Part shown: piece after piece, positions 7,367 to 14,427 of the stretch | Position numbering within the stretch: the stretch's first letter is position 1 | Layout of the letters: each line of letters starts with the position of its first letter | From: Opitutales bacterium | GTDB lineage: Bacteria; Verrucomicrobiota; Verrucomicrobiia; Opitutales; Intestinicryptomonadaceae | Length of the DNA: 15,035 nt | NCBI GenBank assembly: GCA_021641325.1 | Contig: JAJXPD010000030.1 | Location: 1 to 15,035, forward strand | Reading direction: 5' to 3' | Notes under the pieces: generated by a model | What the model was told of the DNA's origin: nothing | Databases searched by the model: none | Seen by the model: only the letters and a program-made list of their open reading frames with translations | Program-made: the position numbers and the translations under genes

Positions 7367-9505
7367 TTAGTATATGAAAAGCAACTCCGAATATTTCGGC
7401 ATCGGCCAGAGCGCGTCGTCCAGTTCGACTTCGAGCTTGTCCACAATCGTGCGGACATCGCCCATTGCCGCGAGCTTTTTGAGCGGGTCGGCGTTTTCCA
7501 CAACCAGCTTTTCGAGCTTGTCGTTCGCGCTTGCGAGCTTGTCTACGAGAGCGTTAATCAGTTTGCCCTTGGCTTCCAAGCCCTTGTTTTTGCCGAACTT
7601 TGCGTCCGCGACGTTTTTCGCCGTTTCGGCAAGCTTGCCGAGGTATTTTTCCGCGGCGGGCATGATGATTGTCTTGGAGATGTTCAGCGCGAGAGCCGTT
7701 TCGATGTGTACTTTCTTGCTGTATTCCTCCATGAACACTTCGTAGCGCGAGAGCATTTCGCTCGAATTGAAGACGCCGTACTTCTTGAAAAGTTCGATGT
7801 TCTTCGGGTCTTTGAGCGGTTCGAGCGCGGCGGGAGTATTGGGCAGGTTGGGCAGACCGCGTTTTGCGGCTTCCTTCTTCCAATTTTCCTTGTAGCCGTC
7901 GCCGTTGAAGATTACGCGCTTGTGCGCCTTGACAATCGATTGGAGAATCTTTTGCAGACCCTTCTGGAAGTCGGCCTTCGGCAGCACTTCGAGCTTTGTA
8001 GAGATTTCGTCGAAAGCCTCGGCGACAATCGTGTTCAGCACGATGTTCGGGCTTGCGCACGACTGCGACGAACCCGCCGCGCGGAATTCGAACTTGTTGC
8101 CCGTGAAAGCGAAGGGGCTTGTGCGGTTTCTGTCCGTCGCGTCCGTCGGGAGCGGGGGCAGGGTATCGACGCCGACTTTGAGGTAGTTGCTGTTCTTCGA
8201 GCTTTTCGCCGCGCCAGCTTCGATTTGGTCGATGATGTCGGCAAGCTGTTCGCCGAGGAACATCGAGATGATGGCCGGCGGTGCTTCGTTAGCGCCCAGA
8301 CGGTGGTCGTTGCCGGCGCCCGCAGTCGCCGAGCGGAGCAGGTCGGCGTGTTTGTCTACCGCCTGAATTACCGCGCAGAGAGTCGTGAGGAATATCGCGT
8401 TTTCGTGCGGATTCGTTCCGGGGTTGAGCAGGTTTCTGTCGCCGTAGGAAATCGACCAGTTGTTGTGCTTGCCCGAACCGTTGATTCCCGCGAAGGGCTT
8501 TTCGTGCAGCAGGCATACCAAACCGTGTTTTTCCGCCACGTTGCGCAGAATTTCCATAATCATCATGTTATGGTCTGTCGCCAAGTTCAGCTCTTCGAAC
8601 ACGGGCGCGATTTCGAACTGCGCGGGCGCAACTTCGTTGTGGCGCGTCTTTGCGGGAATTCCGATTTTCCAAAGCTCCAAATCGACATCGTGCATGAAAT
8701 TGATGATGCGCGGCTTGATTGCTCCGAAATAGTGGTCTTCAAGCTGCTGGTGCTTTTGCGGAGGAGCGCCGAAGAGCGTTCTGCCCGTCTGCATGAGGTC
8801 GGGGCGTTGTACGTAGAGTTCGCGGTCTACGAGGAAGTATTCCTGTTCCGCGCCGAGCGTTACGTTTGCGCGGGCGTCCTCTTCGATTCCGAAGCACTTC
8901 ATCAGGCGTTTTGTCTGCGCACCCAAAACCTGTATGGAGCGCAGAAGCGGCGTCTTTTTGTCGAGCACTTCGCCCGTGTAGGAACAGAACATTGTGGGAA
9001 TGCAGAGCGTCGCGACGCCGCCGCTTCTTTTGATGAATGCGGGGCTGGTCGGATCCCAGGCGGTGTAGCCGCGGGCTTCGAACGTGGAGCGCAGACCGCC
9101 CGACGGGAAGCTCGACGCGTCGGGTTCGCCGAGAATGAGGTTTTTGCCCGAAAAGCGCGTGATTGCCTGACCGTCGCTTGTGGGGTCGAGGAATGCGTCG
9201 TGTTTTTCTGCGCTCGAACCTGTGAGTGGCAGGAACCAGTGGGTGTAGTGGGTCGCGCCGCGGCTCATAGCCCAGATTTTCATTGCGTGCGCCACGTCGT
9301 CGGCGACAGCCGCGTCGAGGGCAACTCCCTGCTCAATCGTATTGCGAAGTCTTTTGTAGATGGGCTTCGACAAGTACGCCTCCATCGTTTTGAGTCCGAA
9401 CGTATCGACGCCGTACTGGGTGTCGATGTCGTAGGGAGTTTCGAGATTTTCGTAAACCTTGGGGGTTTCCGAAATCTTCGTCAATGCTTGTTTTCTTGCA
9501 TTCAT
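7367..9505 (-). CDS. glnN: Glutamine synthetase type III
   Basis: It makes glutamine from glutamate, ammonium and ATP. The 712-residue length fits GSIII (about 700-730), well above GSI (about 470). GSIII-type motifs are in order: TSPAFIK (153-159), GAEQEYFLVD (218-227) with metal-binding glutamates, KTRHNEVAPAQFEIAP (286-301), HEKPFAGINGSGKHNNWS (334-351), and NDHRLGANEAPPAIIS (399-414). These correspond to the shared ATP, ammonium and glutamate sites of the GS fold. GSIII forms large dodecamers and lacks the GSI adenylylation loop; control is expected mainly at transcription. The ATG at 9505 has AAGGA about seven bases upstream. It is divergent from gltBD, completing the GS-GOGAT cycle, with a sigma-54 promoter candidate at 9546-9563 and its own terminator. 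The symbol glnN is the usual one for GSIII; some annotate it glnA. Confidence 0.96.
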   Translation of the reverse strand: MNARKQALTKISETPKVYENLETPYDIDTQYGVDTFGLKTMEAYLSKPIYKRLRNTIEQGVALDAAVADDVAHAMKIWAMSRGATHYTHWFLPLTGSSAEKHDAFLDPTSDGQAITRFSGKNLILGEPDASSFPSGGLRSTFEARGYTAWDPTSPAFIKRSGGVATLCIPTMFCSYTGEVLDKKTPLLRSIQVLGAQTKRLMKCFGIEEDARANVTLGAEQEYFLVDRELYVQRPDLMQTGRTLFGAPPQKHQQLEDHYFGAIKPRIINFMHDVDLELWKIGIPAKTRHNEVAPAQFEIAPVFEELNLATDHNMMIMEILRNVAEKHGLVCLLHEKPFAGINGSGKHNNWSISYGDRNLLNPGTNPHENAIFLTTLCAVIQAVDKHADLLRSATAGAGNDHRLGANEAPPAIISMFLGEQLADIIDQIEAGAAKSSKNSNYLKVGVDTLPPLPTDATDRNRTSPFAFTGNKFEFRAAGSSQSCASPNIVLNTIVAEAFDEISTKLEVLPKADFQKGLQKILQSIVKAHKRVIFNGDGYKENWKKEAAKRGLPNLPNTPAALEPLKDPKNIELFKKYGVFNSSEMLSRYEVFMEEYSKKVHIETALALNISKTIIMPAAEKYLGKLAETAKNVADAKFGKNKGLEAKGKLINALVDKLASANDKLEKLVVENADPLKKLAAMGDVRTIVDKLEVELDDALWPMPKYSELLFIY

Positions 9506-9545
9506 GATTGTCCTTGTGTTGTTTAAAATGGAACTGCCGATAGTG

Positions 9546-9563
9546 TAGCAGATGCCGTGCCAG
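9546..9563 (-). promoter_or_regulatory. Sigma-54 (RpoN) promoter for glnN
   Basis: On the minus strand CTGGCACGGCATCTGCTA matches the YTGGCACG-N4-TTGCW consensus with one mismatch (C for the first T of TTGC). The GG (9561-9560) and GC (9549-9548) doublets are at the exact -24/-12 spacing. The predicted transcription start is near 9536, leaving about a 31-base leader with the AAGGA ribosome site. Such promoters need an ATP-dependent enhancer-binding activator, classically NtrC for glutamine synthetase genes. Neither rpoN nor an activator is in the window. Confidence 0.8.
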
Positions 9564-9574
9564 AATTTTTCAAA

Positions 9575-9613
9575 CGGCGGTATCGGCGTATTTTTATCGG
9601 CTTTCGGCGGTAT
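9575..9613. repeat. Paired CGGCGGTAT direct repeats, 30 bp apart
   Basis: CGGCGGTAT occurs at 9575-9583 and 9605-9613, about three helical turns apart, and TATCGGC is repeated at 9581-9587 and 9595-9601. They lie just upstream of the glnN -24 element. A second regulator site is possible, but short GC repeats can arise by chance. Confidence 0.35.
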
Positions 9614-9712
9614 TTTGCGCCTTTATGTTATATATACTATGCAGATTGTAGCTTTACCCCGAAATGTCAATTTTCAAAACGCCCAAACCGCCGATTTGCG
9701 CCAATTATGTTG

Positions 9713-9757
9713 CGACAATTTTGTGGCGCAAAAATGCAGCGCGCTACAAAATTGTCG
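9713..9757. promoter_or_regulatory. 17-bp inverted repeat, candidate shared enhancer site
   Basis: The left arm CGACAATTTTGTGGCGC (9713-9729) and the reverse complement of the right arm (9741-9757, GCGCTACAAAATTGTCG) match at 16 of 17 positions, with an 11-base spacer. Each arm holds ACAAAATTGT, itself an ACAA-N2-TTGT half-dyad; the two core centres are 31 bp apart, about three helical turns. The centre (9735) would be near -146 for gltB and -199 for glnN, in the range used by sigma-54 activators. It does not match the classical enteric NtrC site, so the protein is unknown. It lies upstream of both predicted starts, so a DNA site is likelier than an RNA hairpin. Confidence 0.65.
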
Positions 9758-9780
9758 TAAATCTGAAATGCGCCGCCGCC

Positions 9781-9798
9781 CCAAAATTGTAGTTTTGG
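9781..9798. repeat. Third copy of the CAAAATTGT core
   Basis: CAAAATTGT (9782-9790) repeats the core of the inverted repeat, 35 bp beyond its right-hand copy. It also starts a small hairpin, CCAAAA (9781-9786) and TTTTGG (9793-9798). A fourth partial copy, ACAAAATTG at 9848-9856, runs into the gltB -24 element. Probably an auxiliary site for the same regulator. Confidence 0.45.
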
Positions 9799-9853
9799 CA
9801 ATAAAACATTGTTCCGCGCTGGTTATTAGTAAATTGCGAAAAGTGCTACAAAA

Positions 9854-9871
9854 TTGGCACGGAATGTGCTT
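9854..9871 (+). promoter_or_regulatory. Sigma-54 (RpoN) promoter for gltB
   Basis: TTGGCACGGAATGTGCTT matches TTGGCACG-N4-TTGCW with one mismatch (G for the first T of TTGC) and exact spacing between GG (9856-9857) and GC (9868-9869). The predicted start is near 9881, giving a leader of about 19 bases with no Shine-Dalgarno. It shares GGCACGGNATNTGCT with the opposite glnN promoter. GCTACAAAATTG (9845-9856), a repeat of the upstream inverted-repeat arm, overlaps the -24 box and could allow direct repression. Confidence 0.8.
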
Positions 9872-9899
9872 GAAGTAAATCATAATTACCAAAACAAAT

Positions 9900-12800
9900 A
9901 TGCAACGAACACAAAACAGTTATTACCCGCAGCCCCAAGGGCTGTACAATGCATCTAACGAACACGACGCCTGCGGCGTCGGAATGGTAGCCGACATCAA
10001 CGGCGTAAAAAAGCATTCCATTGTAGACAACGGCGTGCAGATTCTCGAACGCCTGATGCACAGGGGCGCGGTCGGCGGAGACTCGCAGACGGGCGACGGC
10101 GCGGGTATAATGGTTCAGATTCCCGACGAATTTTTTCGTGCGCAGATTTCTGGTTTGCCTAAGGCGGGCGAATATGCCGTCGGCATGATTTTCCTCCCGC
10201 GCGAGGAAGACCTTGCGCAAAAGTGCAGGGCGGTTGTGGAAGCGGCGGTCGCCGAAGAGGGAATGTCTATCATAGCATGGAGAAAAGTTCCCGTTGACGA
10301 ATCGGCAATCGGGGGCGTCGCGCTTTCGACATGCCCGCGCATAGAGCAGGTTTTCGTTTCGGGGCGCGGCGAGCGCAGCGAGGCGGACTTCGAACGCGCC
10401 CTTTACATTTTGCGCCGCGTGATTGAAAAGAACATCGACGCCAAGACTTCCGCGGGCGACACATTCTACGTCTGCACGCTCTCGTGTCGCACGATAGTAT
10501 ATAAGGGACTTCTGAACGCCCCGCAGTTGAAGGCGTTCTATCCCGACCTCGCCGACAAGACTTTCAAGAGCGCAATCGCGCTCGTCCACCAGCGTTATAG
10601 CACCAACACTTTTCCGACTTGGCAGCTCGCCCAGCCGTTCAGATATTTGGCGCACAACGGCGAAATCAACACGCTGCGCGGCAACATCAACCAGATGCGC
10701 TCGCGCGAGACGCACTTCGAATCGCCGCTGTTCGGCGAAAACATTTCCAAGGTAATCCCCGTAATCCGCGAAAACCAGAGCGACTCCGCCTGCCTCGACA
10801 ACGCCGTAGAGCTTTACGCGTCGGCGGGCAGAAGCCTTGCGCACACAATGCTCATGCTTGTTCCGCAGGCGTGGGGCAAGAATTTCTACGTTAGCAAGGA
10901 TATCGCTGGATTCTTCGAATACAACTCTGGCGTTTCCGAACCGTGGGACGGCCCTGCGGCTCTGGCGTTTACCGACGGCACAAAGGCGGGCGCGTTGCTC
11001 GACCGCAACGGCCTGCGTCCCGCCCGCTACACGATTTGCTCGGACGGTCTGTTCGTCTTGGCGTCGGAAACGGGCGTGCTCGACATTCCCGAAAACTTGG
11101 TGCTCCGCCGCGGCAAGCTCGGCGCGGGCGAGATGATCTACCTCGACCTCGAAAAGCACAGAATCCTTTTCGACAAGGAAATCAAGACGCTCGTTGCCCG
11201 CGCAAAGCCCTACCGCAGGTGGGTTGACGACAACCGCATTACCCTTAGCGGTATTTTCGAATCCGTGCCCGACCCGATTGTCGGCGAGAACCTCATTCAG
11301 CGCCAGAAGCTCTTCGGCTACACCGCCGAAGACATGGACATGATTCTGCGCCCGATGGCGGAAAATGGGCAGGAGCCGAACGGCTCGATGGGCAACGACG
11401 CGGCGTTGGCGGTTTTGTCCGACAAGGCGCAGCTGCTCTACGACTACTTCAAGCAGCTTTTTGCGCAGGTTACCAACCCGCCGATTGACCCGATTCGCGA
11501 GCAGCTTGTGATGAGCCTGATGACGTACATCGGCAATCAGGGCAACACGCTTGTGGAGCTTCCGTCGCACGCGCACCTTTTGAAGCTTCCGCACCCGATT
11601 CTCGCAAACCGCGACGTAAACTGCATTTGCACCTCGAAGGTCGAGAACTTTCAGGCGCGGAGAATCCTCGCCGAATTTTCGGCGGCGGGCGGCGCGCACG
11701 GCTTGGAGCTTGCCCTCGACAAAATCTGCGCCGAAGCCGAGCAGGCAGTCCGCGACGGCAAGAGCGTCATAATTTTGAGCGACAAGAACCTCTCCTACGG
11801 ACACGCCCCGATACCGATGTTGCTGGCGGTTGCGGCGGTCAACAGACACCTTGTCGAAAAGAACATGCGCACAAGCGCGGGCATCGTGGCGGAAACGGGC
11901 GAGGCACGCGAAATCGCGCACTTCTGTCTGCTTTTGGGCTACGGCGCGACGGCAATCAACCCCTACTTGGCAATCGAAAGCATAGCCAACATGGTGGAAG
12001 AGGGTCGCATTAAGAACATCGACGCGGCGGGAGCGGTCGCCAACTACATCAAGGCGATTTGCAAGGGCATTTTGAAGGTAATGTCGAAGATGGGCATTTC
12101 CACGCTCCGCAGCTACCGTCAGGCGCAGGTGTTCGAGGCGGTCGGTCTCGGCGCGGACTTGGTGGACAAGTATTTTGCGCCCACGGCGTCGAGAGTCGGC
12201 GGAATCGGGCTTACGGAAATCGCGTCCGAGTCTCTTGCCCGCTACCACAACGCGCACTATCCGAAGCCGAACTTCGAAAATGTCCTCGAAAACGCAGGCA
12301 AGTACAAGTTCAAGAAGGACGGCGAACACCACCTCTGGACTCCGCAGACAATCACGCTTCTGCAACGCGCCGTCCGCGAAAACGATGAGGCGAAGTACCG
12401 CGAATACGCAAACTTCATCAACGACCAGTCGCACCACCTCTGCACGCTCCGCGGGCTGTTCAAGTTCAAGCCCACAAAGGCGATTCCGATTGAGGAGGTC
12501 GAACCCGTCGAATCCATTATCCGCCGCTTTGTAACGGGAGCGATGAGCTTCGGCTCAATCAGCCCCGAAGCGCACGAGACAATCGCGCTTGCCATGAACA
12601 GGCTCGGCGGAATGAGCAACTGCGGCGAGGGCGGCGAAGACCCCGCGCGCTACGCCAACATCGGCAAGGCGGGCGACATTTCGAGCGCAATCAAGCAGGT
12701 TGCAAGCGGACGTTTCGGCGTCACCGCCGAATACCTTGCTAACGCAAAGGAACTGCAAATCAAGGTGGCGCAGGGCGCGAAGCCCGGCGAGGGCGGACAG

Positions 12801-14420
12801 CTCCCCGGCTACAAGGTAAACGAAATCATCGCGCGGGTCCGCCACGCGACCGCTGGGGTAACGCTTATTTCCCCGCCGCCGCACCACGACATCTACTCAA
12901 TCGAAGACTTGGCGCAGCTCATCTACGACCTGCGCAACGCAAACGAACAGGCGCGAATTTCCGTAAAGCTCGTTTCGGAAGTCGGCGTGGGAACTGTCGC
13001 CGCGGGCGTCGCAAAGGCTAAGGCGGATGTCGTGCTCATCAGCGGGCACGACGGCGGCACGGGCGCGTCGCCGCTTACAAGCATTAAGTACGCGGGTCTG
13101 CCGTGGGAACTCGGCATCGCCGAAGCCCAGCAGACGCTGCGCCTCAACGGACTGCGCGACAAGATTCGCGTTCAGGTTGACGGCCAGATGAAGACGGGGC
13201 GCGACGTCGTAATCGGCGCGTTGCTCGGCGCGGAGGAATTCGGCTTTGCTACTACGATTCTCGTAACGCTCGGCTGCGTGATGATGCGCAAGTGCCACGA
13301 CAATTCCTGCCCCGTCGGCGTCGCCACGCAGGACCCGCGTTTGAGAAAGTGCTTCAAGGGCAAGCCCGAACACATCGAAAACTTCCTGCGCTTCCTCGCA
13401 AACGAAGTCCGCGAAATCCTCGCGTCCCTCGGTCTGCGCTCAATCGACGAAGCGGTCGGCAGAAGCGACCTTCTCGAAACGAACTACGCAATCGAATTCT
13501 GGAAGTCGAAGAACCTCGACTTCTCCAAGATTTTCGAACAGGTCGGCGACGCGTCCCTGCCGCGCAGAAGCGCGGGACTCGCTCCGCGCGAACTCGCCGG
13601 CGCGTACGACAAGAAGATTCTCGCGCAGGTAGAGCCGAATATCCAGAGCGGCGAACCCGTCGAAATCAAGATGGAAATCCGCAACTCCGACCGAAGCGTG
13701 GGCGCAATGCTCGCAAACCACATCGCCAAGAAGTACGGCCACGCGGGGCTTCCCGCCGACACCGTGAAAATCGACTTTACCGGCGTCGCGGGGCAGAGCT
13801 TCGGAGCGTTCCTCCCTGCGGGGGCTACGTTCATTCTCGAAGGCGAAGCCAACGACTACATGGCAAAGAGCCTTTCGGGCGGCACGATAGTCGTGCGCCT
13901 GCCCAGAGACTCCAAGCTCGACAGCTCGTCGAACGTAATCGCGGGCAACGTCATAGGCTACGGCGCGACAAGCGGCAAGGTCTTCGTGAACGGCAAGGCG
14001 GGCGAGCGTTTCGCAATCAGAAACAGCGGCGCGACTTTCGTAGTGGAGGGCGTCGGCGACCACTGCTGCGAATACATGACCGGCGGGCGCGTAGTCTGCC
14101 TCGGCCCGACCGGCTTCAACTTCGCGGCGGGCATGACTGGCGGCTTCGCGTACGTCTACGACGAACTCGGAAACTTCGACATGCGCTGCAACTTGCAGTC
14201 GGTGGACTTGGAAAGCGTCGCGGAAGGCTCGGCGGACGACATCGAATTGAAGTCGCTCATCGAAGACTTCTACATCTCGACGGACTCCAAGCGCGCAAAG
14301 GAAATTCTTGTAAATTGGGAAAACGAACTGCCGAAGTTCGTCAAGGTCTTCCCGATTGAATACAGAAAAGTTCTCGGAAAGCTCGTCGGCGGCGACGAGG
14401 TGAAGGAGAAGCACGTCTAA
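9900..14420 (+). CDS. gltB: Glutamate synthase, large (alpha) subunit
   Basis: GOGAT moves the amide of glutamine to 2-oxoglutarate, yielding two glutamates. At 1506 residues it matches bacterial large subunits (about 1480-1520). The class II amidotransferase nucleophile is C25 in NEHDACGVG, so a 24-residue propeptide should be removed; HQRYSTNTFPTW begins at 230 and AHNGEINTLRGN follows. The FMN synthase domain has MSFGSISPEAHE (from 882), PGEGGQLPGYK (about 962) and SGHDGGTGASP (about 1047). The 3Fe-4S cysteines are C1126, C1132 and C1137 (C-X5-C-X4-C). The C-terminal beta-helix, rich in glycine turns (FTGVAGQSFGAF onward from about 1293), runs to about 1450. The ATG at 9900 is the only start before C25, as the next Met is residue 29; no Shine-Dalgarno is seen. 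gltD follows after seven bases. A sigma-54 promoter candidate precedes it. Confidence 0.98.
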   Translation: MQRTQNSYYPQPQGLYNASNEHDACGVGMVADINGVKKHSIVDNGVQILERLMHRGAVGGDSQTGDGAGIMVQIPDEFFRAQISGLPKAGEYAVGMIFLPREEDLAQKCRAVVEAAVAEEGMSIIAWRKVPVDESAIGGVALSTCPRIEQVFVSGRGERSEADFERALYILRRVIEKNIDAKTSAGDTFYVCTLSCRTIVYKGLLNAPQLKAFYPDLADKTFKSAIALVHQRYSTNTFPTWQLAQPFRYLAHNGEINTLRGNINQMRSRETHFESPLFGENISKVIPVIRENQSDSACLDNAVELYASAGRSLAHTMLMLVPQAWGKNFYVSKDIAGFFEYNSGVSEPWDGPAALAFTDGTKAGALLDRNGLRPARYTICSDGLFVLASETGVLDIPENLVLRRGKLGAGEMIYLDLEKHRILFDKEIKTLVARAKPYRRWVDDNRITLSGIFESVPDPIVGENLIQRQKLFGYTAEDMDMILRPMAENGQEPNGSMGNDAALAVLSDKAQLLYDYFKQLFAQVTNPPIDPIREQLVMSLMTYIGNQGNTLVELPSHAHLLKLPHPILANRDVNCICTSKVENFQARRILAEFSAAGGAHGLELALDKICAEAEQAVRDGKSVIILSDKNLSYGHAPIPMLLAVAAVNRHLVEKNMRTSAGIVAETGEAREIAHFCLLLGYGATAINPYLAIESIANMVEEGRIKNIDAAGAVANYIKAICKGILKVMSKMGISTLRSYRQAQVFEAVGLGADLVDKYFAPTASRVGGIGLTEIASESLARYHNAHYPKPNFENVLENAGKYKFKKDGEHHLWTPQTITLLQRAVRENDEAKYREYANFINDQSHHLCTLRGLFKFKPTKAIPIEEVEPVESIIRRFVTGAMSFGSISPEAHETIALAMNRLGGMSNCGEGGEDPARYANIGKAGDISSAIKQVASGRFGVTAEYLANAKELQIKVAQGAKPGEGGQLPGYKVNEIIARVRHATAGVTLISPPPHHDIYSIEDLAQLIYDLRNANEQARISVKLVSEVGVGTVAAGVAKAKADVVLISGHDGGTGASPLTSIKYAGLPWELGIAEAQQTLRLNGLRDKIRVQVDGQMKTGRDVVIGALLGAEEFGFATTILVTLGCVMMRKCHDNSCPVGVATQDPRLRKCFKGKPEHIENFLRFLANEVREILASLGLRSIDEAVGRSDLLETNYAIEFWKSKNLDFSKIFEQVGDASLPRRSAGLAPRELAGAYDKKILAQVEPNIQSGEPVEIKMEIRNSDRSVGAMLANHIAKKYGHAGLPADTVKIDFTGVAGQSFGAFLPAGATFILEGEANDYMAKSLSGGTIVVRLPRDSKLDSSSNVIAGNVIGYGATSGKVFVNGKAGERFAIRNSGATFVVEGVGDHCCEYMTGGRVVCLGPTGFNFAAGMTGGFAYVYDELGNFDMRCNLQSVDLESVAEGSADDIELKSLIEDFYISTDSKRAKEILVNWENELPKFVKVFPIEYRKVLGKLVGGDEVKEKHV

Positions 14421-14427
14421 AAAAACA

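Larger units (their letters stand above)
9506..9899. promoter_or_regulatory. Divergent glnN-gltB control region
   Basis: This 394-bp AT-rich gap has no credible gene. From left to right it holds the glnN leader (about 31 bases), a minus-strand sigma-54 promoter (9546-9563), a pair of CGGCGGTAT direct repeats (9575-9613), a TATATATACT stretch near 9629-9638, a 17-bp inverted repeat (9713-9757), further copies of its core, and a plus-strand sigma-54 promoter (9854-9871) just before gltB. The layout suggests both genes respond to one nitrogen signal. Confidence 0.75.

Noticed and set aside
7268..9526. 752-codon open frame on the plus strand across glnN
   Set aside because: It is antisense to the full-length glnN, begins inside the glnN terminator region, and its protein is low-complexity Arg/Val/Phe-rich without motifs.
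9629..9638. TATATATACT as a sigma-70 -10 element
   Set aside because: Neither strand offers a credible -35 at the proper spacing; it may just be an AT-rich flexible stretch that helps looping.
9713..9757. The inverted repeat as a riboswitch or terminator
   Set aside because: It lies upstream of both predicted transcription starts and no T run follows on either strand, so a DNA-binding role fits better.
9552..9878. Possible 108-codon small gene in the glnN-gltB gap
   Set aside because: It covers both sigma-54 promoters and the inverted repeat, has no ribosome site, and has unusual composition. The alternative minus-strand frame there (9674-9892) fails for the same reasons.
9846..12437. 863-codon open frame on the minus strand across gltB and the control region
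   Set aside because: It is antisense to the unmistakable gltB, is rich in Arg, Val and Ala as expected for a shadow of GC-rich codons, and shows no recognisable motif. It also runs through the gltB promoter.
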